NCBI GenBank assembly: GCA_937949545.1
Contig: CALEDR010000006.1
Location: 60,708-124,707, forward strand
Direction of reading: 5' to 3'
From: an uncultured Phycisphaerae bacterium
GTDB taxonomy: Bacteria > Planctomycetota > Phycisphaerae > Sedimentisphaerales > Anaerohalosphaeraceae
DNA: 64,000 bases
A model generated the notes under the pieces. That model was not told the DNA's origin. It did not search any database and saw nothing but the letters and a program-made list of their open reading frames with translations. Positions 44,574 to 52,574 of this stretch are shown piece by piece. Within the stretch, counting starts at the first letter, position 1. Every line of letters begins with the position of its first letter. Position numbers and translations under genes: made by a program.

Positions 44574-44978
44574 TTATTGGATCAGGGAATCAAACACCCG
44601 GACCTGTTTCCAATTGGCCTCGTTTCGCTGGAGGAATTCGAGGTGCTTTTGGGAGGTCTGATAGGCGTCGTATGCGGCGACGCTGTCAAAAACAATCAGC
44701 AGGCACACATCAAAACCGGTCTCATTGACCGCCCGCTGCATCTGAACCGCCCGCTCGCCTGCCGCGAAATACATCACCCCCTCGTGGCTGCGAAGCCAGG
44801 CATAAGCATCCCGGACCAGCTGCTGTTTGGCGTAAATGGAGTTATTGTGCAGCGTAAAAAAGACACAGTGGGCCACTTGCGGACCGGCGGTCAGTTTCTT
44901 GGGCTGCCCAACCATTTCGCAGCCTGCGGCCAGCAAAAGCGTACTCAAAACCCCAAAAAAGAATCTGCTCCCGCTCAT
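44574..44978 (-). CDS. Dabb-domain lipoprotein
   Basis: A 134-residue protein with lipobox LLLAAGC (Cys near residue 20) and a single stress-responsive alpha/beta-barrel (Dabb) domain: VAHCVFFTLHNN at the start, the middle VMYFAAGERA, and FDVCLLIVFDSVAAYDAYQT near the end. Dabb proteins dimerise and their functions vary; secreted lipoprotein versions are frequent in Planctomycetota and uncharacterised. It follows the small lipoprotein gene on the same strand after a 200-base gap with a terminator, so it is probably expressed separately. Confidence 0.8.
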   Translation of the reverse strand: MSGSRFFFGVLSTLLLAAGCEMVGQPKKLTAGPQVAHCVFFTLHNNSIYAKQQLVRDAYAWLRSHEGVMYFAAGERAVQMQRAVNETGFDVCLLIVFDSVAAYDAYQTSQKHLEFLQRNEANWKQVRVFDSLIQ

Positions 44979-45089
44979 TCCCTTTCCTTTCCATCATCCG
45001 AAGTTCATTCCTTGGCTCAGATAATGAACCATAAGACAGCTCGTTTGAAAAGGGGATTTCCTATTTCGGCAGGGATTTAGATGGGGCGC

Positions 45090-45124
45090 AAAAAATAAGG
45101 ATTCCCCTTTTGCCGGGAAATCCT
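45090..45124 (-). terminator. Terminator of the small lipoprotein gene
   Basis: On the minus strand AGGATTTCCC and GGGGAATCCT pair around GGCAAAA and are followed by TATTTTTT. It lies about 60 bases after the lipoprotein stop. Confidence 0.65.
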
Positions 45125-45181
45125 GCACCGGTATTGGCGATCTCTTTTGTGCGCCGTAAGGGTCGCTCTCTCGCTCCGACT

Positions 45182-45514
45182 TTACCAGGTCTGATTTTGC
45201 GCTTCCAGTTCGCTTTCGAGATTCAGACGGGCGTATTGGGAGGGCAGTTCTCCTTTCCCGTCATCGTCCGCGGTCAGCAGAGGGGCACTGCTCATTGGAA
45301 GGGCCGCTTTTGGAACATAGCGCGAGAGCACTTTCTGGGCCTGTTCGGTTTGTCCGGCGGCCATCAGTTCCTGCACGGCCTCCAGACGCGCCTGAGCCAG
45401 AACTCGCTCGCAGCGGTCGTGTGCCCATTGAGCACGGAAATCCGTGGTTCCGCATCCGCTGCCTATCAGTGCGATCCCTGCGACAGCCAAAATGAAAAGT
45501 GGGATAGGTTTCAT
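45182..45514 (-). CDS. Small lipoprotein of unknown function
   Basis: A 110-residue protein with a clear lipoprotein signal (IALIGSGC, Cys near residue 21) and a helical mid-section (RCERVLAQARLEAVQELMAA, QTEQAQKVLSRYV) ending in a polar tail. I do not recognise a family. GAAGAATT precedes the ATG. It stands between the histidine kinase and the Dabb lipoprotein, all on the minus strand but separated by gaps. Confidence 0.6.
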   Translation of the reverse strand: MKPIPLFILAVAGIALIGSGCGTTDFRAQWAHDRCERVLAQARLEAVQELMAAGQTEQAQKVLSRYVPKAALPMSSAPLLTADDDGKGELPSQYARLNLESELEAQNQTW

Positions 45515-45772
45515 AATTCTTCTCCCCGTTACTGCTTCGGCTGGGCGCAGATTACTTACATAGCCATTCTACCGAAGACTTCTCAAACAAACTATACAAA
45601 ATGTTGGAAGCCTGCGGCGGTTTTTGAAAAAATTTTTGCCTTATTTGCGCATATTCTCCGCTTTTCCTTTTGTCGGCTATCGGATTTCAAAATATGAAAG
45701 GAAAAGTTCCCTTTTTCGGGTTATTTTGCCTTTTTTAATATTAAGAAAGGGATATTTGTTAATTCTGGGAAG

Positions 45773-47785
45773 TTATCGGACTACCGGAAGGGCTACAAAG
45801 AAGGAGGCGCCGGCCCCCGGTTCCGATTCGACCCAGATTCGCCCATCCAGCCGGTCCAAAATCCGGCGGACAATCGTCAGCCCCAGTCCTTCTCCTTTTT
45901 GGGGGCCGTCCGGATAAAGCCGATGAAAGATTTCAAAGATCTTTTCGTGATGTTCTTGGGCGATTCCAATCCCATTGTCGCGGATTGTATAAATCACTTC
46001 CTTTCCTTCCGTCCGCCCGCTAATCCAAATCTGTAAAGGTTCCTGTGGGTGGCGGTATTTCAGTGCATTGTCGATCAGGTTGCTGAAGATTTGATTGACT
46101 TGGACAGCGTCGCCTAAACAATCCGGGAGGGGCTCGATGTGAATTCGAGCTCCCAGACGGCGAGTCTCATAGCGCATGGTCCCCAGCACCAGCTGAAGCA
46201 GGGAATTCATTCGAAGCGGTTCAATCCGAAACGGGATTGTGCCGACCCGAGAGAGCCGAAGCAGACCGCTCAGGAGGGAATCCATTTTGGCGGTTCCGGC
46301 CGAGATAAACTGCAGAGATTCCCGAATGTCTTTGTTCAGAAGAGTCTGGAGCCGATCGGATATGTCGGCCGGCAGCGGTGCCCCCTGCAGGAGGGTGTTG
46401 ATTTCCTCCAGAGTTCGGCGAATCTCGCCGGCAAAGCCCTCAATGTTCACCAGCGGCCCGCGCAAATCGTGCGAGGCCACAAAAACGATGCTTTCTAACT
46501 CTTCGTTCTTGGTGCGAAGTTCCCGCAGCAGTTTTTCTCTGGCGTTTTCGGCGGCCTTCCGTTCAGAAATGTCCTGGGCAAAGGCACAGTGGTATTCCTG
46601 TCCATCATAGTTCAGATAACTGCTGACAATCTCGACGGGAAAGATCCGTCCGTCTTTGGTTTTATGCAGGCTTTCCAGACGCAGAGATTCTGTTTGTTTC
46701 ATCACAGCCCAGACCTGGTCCGCTTTCTCACGGGAATAAATCGGGTCGATGTCCAAAATAGACATTTGCAGCAGTTCTTCTTCTGTATAGCCGAGGGCAC
46801 GGCAGGCGGCCTGATTGACCCGGATGATCCGAAGATTGGAGTCCAGCCAATACATCGGCGTGGTCAGATGGTCCACAGCAAACTGCGTAAATTGCAGGGC
46901 CCTCTCTGCCCGCTTGCGGTTCGTGATGTCTGTAAGGGCAAACAATTCTCCTTTGGAGCGGTCCTGGGGGTCCAAGTAAACTCCTCGCAGCAGCACGTCA
47001 ACGAAATGACCATCTTTGTGCCGAAAGGTCAATTCTTCCATAACCTCTCCGGACGCCTGAAGACGAGAATACAGCGATTGCCCCCATTGTTCAAATTCCT
47101 CCTTCGAACGGTACAGACAGGATGTATCTCGTCCAATTAATTCCTCCGCTGAATAGCCCAGAAAGTCACAGAAGATTTTATTAACCCGAATAAAAACTCG
47201 CTTTTGGACATGACTGATGCCGACTGGTACGGCTTGAAAAACCGCATCCAGTTCCTGCTGCTGTCGGGCCTGTTCCTCTTGACAATGTTTTTTTTCTGTC
47301 ACATCCCGAAAAATCCCGACGGCATAGGAAGTTCCGTTCAGCCAAAAAAGAGCGGCGGAGATATCCGCATAGAAAATCTGCCCGTCTTTGCGTCGAATGG
47401 ATTGGGCGGAAACCTGCTGCGGACGGCCCGCGGCCAGCTGCTCGAAGTGTTTCAGAGCCGCTTCGTGGACGCTGGGCGGAAGAATATCCAAAAGAGTCAG
47501 CTGCTCAATTTCTTCGGCGGTATAGCCGAGCATCCGGCACATCTGCTGATTAGGCATCAGGAATCGGCGGGTCCGGCAGTCCAGAAGCATAATCCCGTCC
47601 AAAGCGTTTTCAAAAAGAGCCTGAAATTTCTGCTCATTTTCCTCGGCCTGAAGGCGGGCACGGGCCAGATCTTCCAGAACCTTTTGAACCGAACAGCCCG
47701 AGGAAGCGTCAAAATAGGGACAGCTGTTTGCGACAGATTGGAGGGGCACTTTCTGGGTAATTTCGAATTCTTCCGGATTTATCAT
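45773..47785 (-). CDS. Multi-PAS sensor histidine kinase
   Basis: A 671-residue soluble kinase with no membrane helix. Three PAS domains follow each other from about residue 50 to 425, each ending in a PAC-like motif (GIFRDVTEKK, FALTDITNRK, AFAQDISERK). A HisKA domain with the phosphorylated His in VASHDLRGPLVNIEGFAGEI comes next, then an HATPase domain with N-box FSNLIDNALKY, DNGIGIA and GEGLGLTIVRRILDR. ATG 47785 has GGAG seven bases upstream. No response regulator is adjacent. Related kinases in this phylum are orphans. A conserved-looking hairpin lies 145 bases upstream of the start. Confidence 0.92.
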   Translation of the reverse strand: MINPEEFEITQKVPLQSVANSCPYFDASSGCSVQKVLEDLARARLQAEENEQKFQALFENALDGIMLLDCRTRRFLMPNQQMCRMLGYTAEEIEQLTLLDILPPSVHEAALKHFEQLAAGRPQQVSAQSIRRKDGQIFYADISAALFWLNGTSYAVGIFRDVTEKKHCQEEQARQQQELDAVFQAVPVGISHVQKRVFIRVNKIFCDFLGYSAEELIGRDTSCLYRSKEEFEQWGQSLYSRLQASGEVMEELTFRHKDGHFVDVLLRGVYLDPQDRSKGELFALTDITNRKRAERALQFTQFAVDHLTTPMYWLDSNLRIIRVNQAACRALGYTEEELLQMSILDIDPIYSREKADQVWAVMKQTESLRLESLHKTKDGRIFPVEIVSSYLNYDGQEYHCAFAQDISERKAAENAREKLLRELRTKNEELESIVFVASHDLRGPLVNIEGFAGEIRRTLEEINTLLQGAPLPADISDRLQTLLNKDIRESLQFISAGTAKMDSLLSGLLRLSRVGTIPFRIEPLRMNSLLQLVLGTMRYETRRLGARIHIEPLPDCLGDAVQVNQIFSNLIDNALKYRHPQEPLQIWISGRTEGKEVIYTIRDNGIGIAQEHHEKIFEIFHRLYPDGPQKGEGLGLTIVRRILDRLDGRIWVESEPGAGASFFVALPVVR

Positions 47786-47929
47786 CAGCAAACTCCGAGA
47801 ATTTCTCTTGTTTTTTATATCCGTTTTTAAGGGAAACTGCAAGGACGGACTTATTCATAATATTCAGCTTCAGCGTTCGGAGATCGAAAGATTTTGAGCG
47901 GGTCCGGAGAGATGAATTGGCGCAAATAG

Positions 47930-47968
47930 TCGGCCCATAGCTCCTCACTCCTTGTCGCTATGGGCCGA
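47930..47968 (-). promoter_or_regulatory. Perfect 11-base hairpin upstream of the histidine kinase
   Basis: TCGGCCCATAG (47930-47940) and CTATGGGCCGA (47958-47968) form a perfect stem with a 17-base loop. On the minus strand the loop reads CGACAAGGAGTGAGGAG and exposes two GGA motifs. There is no T tract, so it is not a terminator in either direction. It may be a leader element of the kinase message. Confidence 0.4.
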
Positions 47969-48060
47969 ACCCTCCACCGTTACTGTGCGTAACATTTATA
48001 CTTTAGTGGGTTCTGAAAATCTATGTCAAGAGGATTCTAAGGTAAATTTTTTTACTGTTA

Positions 48061-48155
48061 TGAGAGGTCAAAAAAAGCCAGATCCGCTCAAAAGCGAAAT
48101 CTGGCTTCGGAGGAGGGTGATGAATTCTACATAAATAATGATAAATAATCGGCAA
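48061..48155 (-). ncRNA. Candidate small RNA with C-rich seed and terminator
   Basis: On the minus strand a promoter-like TTGCCG (48155-48150) and TATGTA (48133-48128), 16 bases apart, precede a transcript of about 60 bases. It would begin near 48121, contain the unpaired pyrimidine stretch CACCCTCCTCC and end in the hairpin AGCCAGATttCGCT…AGCGgATCTGGCT followed by TTTTTTT (48106-48061). An exposed CCCTCC segment before an intrinsic terminator is the typical design of base-pairing small RNAs that hit ribosome-binding sites. No protein gene on the minus strand upstream could own this terminator. Confidence 0.45.
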
Positions 48156-48159
48156 TTTT

Positions 48160-48599
48160 GTTTCTTCTTTTTTTAGATTTCTTGTTTTTTTTACTGATTT
48201 CATCAATTTTGTTGAATAAAAAAAAGAGAACAGATTTATAACTCTATATTATTCAACATCTTATACAAATTTATTCCTTTCAGATGGAAGAAAGAAAATA
48301 TTCTGGATTCTCTGGATGTACTTTATTTTCTTATAGGATATTCTCACTGTTTCCTTGTTAAGTTTTGGAAAAAAATGATGGGTGGAACTCGCCAGAATTC
48401 CACAGAAAGATTCTTTTTGGATAAAATTGGTGAACATTTTGAATGTTCCCGGGTAGAACCTAAAAGAAAAGACAGGCCATTTTCCCTTGCCTTTAAACAT
48501 GAAAAAACTAATATGAGAAATAAAGCGTTTGGGAATTTTTTTCAAACGCTGCAAAGCAGGGAGCGAAATGCCAACTAACAGATGAAGGGAGTGTCTGAT
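48160..48599. other. AT-rich gap before the CBM48 gene
   Basis: About 440 bases, strongly A/T-rich. Open frames on both strands (for example minus 48261-48554) have no ribosome site and unusual composition. I see no supported gene. The region contrasts in base composition with its GC-rich surroundings. Confidence 0.4.
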
Positions 48600-48875
48600 A
48601 TGGTTAAATCAGGAAAGAAAAAAGGCGAGTTCTGTTTCGTTTACAAACCGACCGGTAAGGTGCAGAAGGTGGCTTTGGCCGGCTCATTCAATCAGTGGAA
48701 ACCGCAAACGATGACCAAACAGAAAAACGGCGAGTACAGCCTGACAATCCCCTTGGCAGCCGGGTATTATGAGTATAAGTTCCTTGTGGACGGCAGCTGG
48801 ATGGAAGACAAAGACAATGGGGCTTATACCTTTAATCCCTATGGGACCCTCAATTCGGTTTTGAAGGTCGATTAA
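48600..48875 (+). CDS. Small CBM48/glycogen-binding-domain protein
   Basis: A 91-residue single-domain protein matching the AMPK-type glycogen-binding (E-set/CBM48) fold: KVQKVALAGSFNQWKPQTMT, YSLTIPLAAGYYEYKFLVDG and SWMEDKDNGAYTFNPYG. The tryptophans expected to stack on glucose units are present (NQW and GSW). There is no signal peptide, so it is cytoplasmic. The ATG at 48600 has AAGGGAG eight bases upstream. Free-standing domains of this type occur in many bacteria, perhaps targeting partners to glycogen. It stands alone, with AT-rich DNA on both sides. Confidence 0.85.
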   Translation: MVKSGKKKGEFCFVYKPTGKVQKVALAGSFNQWKPQTMTKQKNGEYSLTIPLAAGYYEYKFLVDGSWMEDKDNGAYTFNPYGTLNSVLKVD

Positions 48876-48925
48876 CGGTATTTTATGAATAGGCCAAATC
48901 GAAGAAAAAAAATTGGAGAAAAAAA

Positions 48926-48978
48926 GTTAGATAAATATCTAACAAATATATTGACATATTTAAAATCCATAATACACT
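48926..48978 (+). promoter_or_regulatory. Promoter with adjacent 18-base palindromic operator
   Basis: TTGACA (48951-48956) and TACACT (48973-48978) with 16-base spacing form a promoter about 50 bases before the HTH gene. Seven bases upstream of the -35 box is the perfect palindrome GTTAGATAAATATCTAAC (48926-48943), a likely binding site for a dimeric regulator, perhaps the HTH protein encoded next. Confidence 0.55.
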
Positions 48979-49031
48979 ATCCAGCAGGTGAAAATGGAAC
49001 GGGTTTCGAGGTGGTAGAAAGGAGATGAAAA

Positions 49032-49529
49032 ATGGGCGGCTGGAAGAGGGAGGGTTGGGGTGGGCGGCAGGACCTGGACGGTCGGGTTCAAAGCGAACGA
49101 ACGGCCTTGAGGCAGTCTGCCGAGCGGGTGTGCAGCAGGCTTGATTGGCTTGACAAACCTGACCGGATCCTGCTCGAAATGGTTTATGAGCAGGGGCTGT
49201 CCATCCGCAAGATTGCGGCGGTTCTTCGGCAGAATCCTTCCACAGTCGCCAGACGCCTGCGATTGCTTGTTGACGGACTGTTTTCTCCGGAATATCAGAT
49301 TTGTCTGCTATGCCGCCGACAATTGTCGCCGCTTCAGATGAGCATCGCACGCCAATTTTTTGTCCAGAAAAAAAGCCGTCGCTGGATGGCCGAGTTTCAT
49401 CACCTTACCCTATACGCCCTCCGCCGGCAGCTGGATCAATTGTCTGTTTTGATTGAAGAACACAAACACCTCGGCATGTCCGATGCAGGAACCGCGGCAC
49501 ACGCAGGAGCAGAGGGATGGTGCGGCTGA
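49032..49529 (+). CDS. Helix-turn-helix protein, sigma-70 region 4-like
   Basis: A 165-residue protein with a sigma region 4-like helix-turn-helix (about residues 44-78: DRILLEMVYEQGLSIRKIAA followed by VLRQNPSTVARRLRLL). After it is a Cys pair (ICLLCRRQLSPLQ) and a basic helical segment (FFVQKKSRRWMAEFHHLTLY). It is not a complete sigma factor because region 2 is missing. It is preceded by AAAGGAGA and overlaps the ATPase gene by 13 bases, so the two are coupled. Its role may be to regulate or target the ATPase/acetyltransferase pair. The family is not known to me. Confidence 0.6.
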   Translation: MGGWKREGWGGRQDLDGRVQSERTALRQSAERVCSRLDWLDKPDRILLEMVYEQGLSIRKIAAVLRQNPSTVARRLRLLVDGLFSPEYQICLLCRRQLSPLQMSIARQFFVQKKSRRWMAEFHHLTLYALRRQLDQLSVLIEEHKHLGMSDAGTAAHAGAEGWCG

Positions 49530-50257
49530 CCCTCACAGCCAAGCGGCCCGGATATGTGCCGAAATCTCCCCGGGCGGCTCAACTGATGCGATGCTTTGGT
49601 TTGGACCGTCTGGATTTGGATACATATTCCCGAACCCTTTCGATTTCACTCGATGTAGGCCCGGGCCAGATTTGTCTGCTCACAGGTCCCTCCGGTACCG
49701 GCAAGACCCTCCTGATGCGTCAAATCTTTCAGCAGATTGACGAGCCCCTGCGTCTTTGGCTGGACGATGTTGTTCTCCAATCTGATCGATGTGTGATTGA
49801 TTGTGTGAATGGAACCATAGAAGAGGCGATTCGCCACTTGTCTAAAGTGGGCCTGACGGATGTCTTTACGATGCTTCGCCCTCCGGCGTATTTGAGCACG
49901 GGCCAGCAGTTCCGATTTCGTCTCCTGCAAGCCCTTGAAAGCGGAAGGAAATGCCTCTTTGTGGATGAATTTGGTTCTTCGCTGGACCCGCCGGGGGCTG
50001 CAATTCTGGCTATTCAAACGGCTCATCTGGTTCGGCAGAACCAGATGATTTTGTTTGCGGCCTCCGCCAGGGAAGAATGGATAGGTTTTCTGGAGCCTGA
50101 TATTCTTCTCCGGTTGGATTGGGCCGGTCAGGCGGAGGTTTTGACGTTTCAGCCGGACACGAAAACAGACAAACTCGATCTGGGAAAAAAAGGTATGCCG
50201 CCTGATGACCCGAAGGTCAAACAGGCGGCGATACGCAGGCGAGGGCTGAAATCTTGA
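49517..50257 (+). CDS. ABC-type ATPase related to COG2401
   Basis: A 246-residue ATPase with Walker A LLTGPSGTGKTLLM near residue 54, a signature-like YLSTGQQFRFRLLQ near 125 and Walker B CLFVDEFGSSLDP near 146, followed by a switch region LFAASAREEW. It lacks membrane helices and transporter partners. The pattern fits COG2401, described as an ABC-type ATPase fused to a predicted acetyltransferase; here the acetyltransferase-like gene is separate, 480 bases downstream. The start overlaps the HTH gene. The role is probably in nucleic acid or small-molecule metabolism rather than transport. The COG link is from memory of the motifs and should be treated as likely, not proven. Confidence 0.65.
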   Translation: MVRLTLTAKRPGYVPKSPRAAQLMRCFGLDRLDLDTYSRTLSISLDVGPGQICLLTGPSGTGKTLLMRQIFQQIDEPLRLWLDDVVLQSDRCVIDCVNGTIEEAIRHLSKVGLTDVFTMLRPPAYLSTGQQFRFRLLQALESGRKCLFVDEFGSSLDPPGAAILAIQTAHLVRQNQMILFAASAREEWIGFLEPDILLRLDWAGQAEVLTFQPDTKTDKLDLGKKGMPPDDPKVKQAAIRRRGLKS

Positions 50258-50269
50258 TCGGAAAACAAA

Positions 50270-50527
50270 TCAGGAGGTTTGGCTTATTGGGGCTTCTTTT
50301 TCAGATTTTATTTCCTGAATGATTTGACAGGCCCACTCATTTTGAGTCGGCAGCATATATTCCGGTACGGTCCGAATGCCGAGGGCCATGGCAACTTGAT
50401 AGCGGGCACATTGATCAAATGACCCTAAACAATAACGTTCCCGGAACAAGTTTCTCAGTTTGGGCATGCTTTCTTCGTTCTGTATCAAAAACTGGCACTG
50501 TTCAATCAGGGAGCAGGTGTTTTGCAT
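50270..50527 (-). CDS. Four-cysteine mini-protein (paralogue 1)
   Basis: An 86-residue protein with the pattern C-x5-C near the N-terminus (NTCSLIEQCQF) and C-x6-C in YCLGSFDQCARYQVAMALG, followed by the signature VPEYMLPTQNEWACQII. Two more genes in this window (52233-52481 and 56129-56383) share all four cysteines and the CARYQVA and MLPTQ blocks. Four spaced cysteines suggest a zinc or Fe-S site. Similar domains of unknown function occur in anaerobic bacteria. ATG 50527 has AAGGAAG upstream; the frame continues 27 codons further without support. It lies on the opposite strand inside the HTH/ATPase/acetyltransferase cluster. Confidence 0.7.
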   Translation of the reverse strand: MQNTCSLIEQCQFLIQNEESMPKLRNLFRERYCLGSFDQCARYQVAMALGIRTVPEYMLPTQNEWACQIIQEIKSEKEAPISQTS

Positions 50528-50625
50528 TTGGGTCGCTTCCTTCTTTTTTCCCGATGTCTTCATCCGATCTTTTTCGGATATCGAGGATTCATCGGTACGA
50601 GGTCTCACCGAATTATTCTCTTTGC

Positions 50626-50645
50626 AATAGGTATTATTACCTATT
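50626..50645. promoter_or_regulatory. Palindromic operator candidate in the divergent region
   Basis: AATAGGTA (50626-50633) and TACCTATT (50638-50645) form an inverted repeat with a 4-base spacer, located between the divergent mini-protein 1 and acetyltransferase-like genes. A related half-site TTACCTAT occurs near 50925. Confidence 0.4.
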
Positions 50646-50738
50646 TTTCTTATCAGTACAATTTCTTAATCGTCTTGAGAAGGCCGCAGAAATCACTTTT
50701 TTCAAATTTTTTTTCAAAATTGGAAGGAGCTATAAAAA

Positions 50739-51488
50739 GTGCAGAAATATGGCGCAAATGAGTTTTTTTCCGGTCTGTTTATCATGCGTGCCTCTGCGGA
50801 GGAGGTGCGGAGGATGTCTGCATCACATTATCGGTCTTTGGGCCGGCAGCCCTATACCGCGGCATGGAAGATAACCCATAAGACCCTATCGGATAGTTTT
50901 TTTCGTACTTGTCCTATAGGGATTATTACCTATGCAATGCCTCTTTTAAACGCCGCCGCCAGACGGCAGGCAGCAGGGGATTTTTTCTCGATTCCAGACA
51001 AACGTCTGCGTTTGAAACGATTGAATGGCTGTGTGCGGAGAATCAGCCGGGTCATCATTGACTCGCGTTTTCGCGGTTTGGGACTGGCGGCTTGGCTGGT
51101 GCGGGAGACGATGCCTTGGCTGAATGTGCCGATGATTGAGACGGTTTCCGTGATGGGACGGATGGCTCGTTTTTTTGAACGAGCGGGCATGCGAAAGATT
51201 GAATTGCCGCCGCGGCCTCCAACCATTCATTTAGCAGAACTCTTGGTTCAATTGGGCATTCCAGAGGACCTCTGGACGGATGCCCTCGAGGTGTACGCAC
51301 GAATCCAAACCTTGCCTCGGCCATCCCAAACGTTGCTGGAGCAGGTTATCCGCCGATTTCTCGGTCCGTACGGCCGTCGCAGGCAAATGCCGGAGGGCCT
51401 TGCACGCATCCGGTTTGTTCTGTCGCATCTAAATGCCCGTCCGGCCTATTTTTTCTGGTTCCATCCGGAGATTCCGCTGACAAGGTAA
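50739..51488 (+). CDS. GNAT-like acetyltransferase partner of the COG2401-like ATPase
   Basis: A 249-residue protein that resembles the acetyltransferase half of COG2401 proteins. The core IGIITYAMPLLNAAARRQAA is followed by RISRVIIDSRFRGLGLAAWL, where RFRGLGLA is the acetyl-CoA pyrophosphate loop (pattern R/Q-x-x-G-x-G/A), and by VSVMGRMARFFERAGMRKIE, the usual C-terminal GNAT strand. A helical extension of about 80 residues follows. GTG 50739 has AAGGAG nine bases upstream; an internal ATG is available at 50784. It lies downstream of the ATPase on the same strand with a mini-protein gene inserted on the opposite strand. The substrate is unknown. Confidence 0.65.
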   Translation: MQKYGANEFFSGLFIMRASAEEVRRMSASHYRSLGRQPYTAAWKITHKTLSDSFFRTCPIGIITYAMPLLNAAARRQAAGDFFSIPDKRLRLKRLNGCVRRISRVIIDSRFRGLGLAAWLVRETMPWLNVPMIETVSVMGRMARFFERAGMRKIELPPRPPTIHLAELLVQLGIPEDLWTDALEVYARIQTLPRPSQTLLEQVIRRFLGPYGRRRQMPEGLARIRFVLSHLNARPAYFFWFHPEIPLTR

Positions 51489-51566
51489 GGCCCCAAGACG
51501 GGTCTTTTCTTGAAGGGGAATTGGGAGGCCGCTATTATGGGCGGAAATAATCAGGAGGGAAACCCG

Positions 51567-52220
51567 ATGGAACGCATTTGTCCGAATTGCCGCTGCCGTA
51601 TTGCGACGGAGGATATCAACGTCTCGAAAGATATCGCTCTGTGCAGAAGCTGCGGTTCTTCTTTTGCTTTTTCTCTTTTGGAACGCAGCCGTCTGCTGCC
51701 GGATTTGGCCGAGATGCAATGTCCCCGGTACGTTCGCATCGAAGATGATTTCGGCCAAAAGGTGATTGTGTATCGTCGCGTCAGCCCGAGTGTGTGGTTT
51801 CTGATTTTGTTTACGGTTTTCTGGTCGGGAATGTCAATGTGGGGGCTCTATATCGACCCTCTGCGGCAGACGCCGGTGGATTGGAAGCGGATGCTCTTTG
51901 GGATTCCGTTTCTGCTGGGCACCATTGTGCTGGTTGGTGCGATTCTGTTCGGCTTATTCGGCAAAACGGTCATCACGCTGGAAAACGGCCGGGGTACAGT
52001 TTTTATCGGTATCGGGCGGCTGGGCCGCACGCGAACTTTTTCGTACAGCCGAGATTCTTTCATTGTCCTGAAGGATTCCGAAATCCGCCACAAAGGGGTT
52101 CCTCTGCAGGGTATCTGCATTCGGAATGGGCAGGAGGAGTTTATTTTTGGTACTGGACTGGACGAGAACAGCAAACAATATATCGCGGCTCTGATTGCCG
52201 ACGAAGCGGCCAAACTGTAG
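51567..52220 (+). CDS. Zinc-ribbon membrane protein
   Basis: A 217-residue protein with an N-terminal zinc ribbon (CPNCRCRI and LCRSCGSSF, four cysteines in two C-x2-C pairs), then two membrane helices (about residues 73-93 and 108-130) and a C-terminal PH-like beta domain (VITLENGRGTVFIGIGRLGR, GICIRNGQEEFIFGTGL). The ATG at 51567 has the strong AGGAGGG site. The C-terminal domain resembles that of the last gene in the window. Function unknown. It is transcribed with, or just after, the acetyltransferase-like gene. Confidence 0.7.
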   Translation: MERICPNCRCRIATEDINVSKDIALCRSCGSSFAFSLLERSRLLPDLAEMQCPRYVRIEDDFGQKVIVYRRVSPSVWFLILFTVFWSGMSMWGLYIDPLRQTPVDWKRMLFGIPFLLGTIVLVGAILFGLFGKTVITLENGRGTVFIGIGRLGRTRTFSYSRDSFIVLKDSEIRHKGVPLQGICIRNGQEEFIFGTGLDENSKQYIAALIADEAAKL

Positions 52221-52232
52221 CCGTTGGGCGGA

Positions 52233-52481
52233 TTACACCCCCGAACCGCCGGATTCTTCCGAGTGCCGCCGCAGAATCATCTCTGCCCACTGAAGCTGGG
52301 TCGGCAGCATCGAGGTCGGCACATGTTCTCGCCCGATTTGGCTGGCAACCTGATAACGGGCACAATCCTCAAAATGCCCCTGGCAGTAATCGGCCTTCAG
52401 TTGGTCAAAAAGAATCTGAAATCGCTGCACGGAGGGGTCGTTAAAAAATGCACAGCCCTGAAGATACTTGCAGGTTTCCAT
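52233..52481 (-). CDS. Four-cysteine mini-protein (paralogue 2)
   Basis: An 82-residue protein with C-x5-C (METCKYLQGCAFFND) and C-x6-C (YCQGHFEDCARYQVASQIG), then VPTSMLPTQLQWAEMIL. It is clearly homologous to the proteins encoded at 50270-50527 and 56129-56383. The ATG at 52481 has GAGGA eight bases upstream. It faces the zinc-ribbon gene tail to tail with 12 bases between stops. Confidence 0.7.
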   Translation of the reverse strand: METCKYLQGCAFFNDPSVQRFQILFDQLKADYCQGHFEDCARYQVASQIGREHVPTSMLPTQLQWAEMILRRHSEESGGSGV

Positions 52482-52574
52482 AGCCCGGTTCCTCGGCAAA
52501 AGTTCACATTCGTACAAATTGTATCGGACAACGGAGGAACAGGCAAACAGAGATTTTGCTTTTTCGGTCCTTTT

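Noticed and set aside
48261..48554. A 97-codon minus-strand gene in the AT-rich gap
   Set aside because: No ribosome site, low-complexity Phe/Ile/Lys-rich product, no family pattern.
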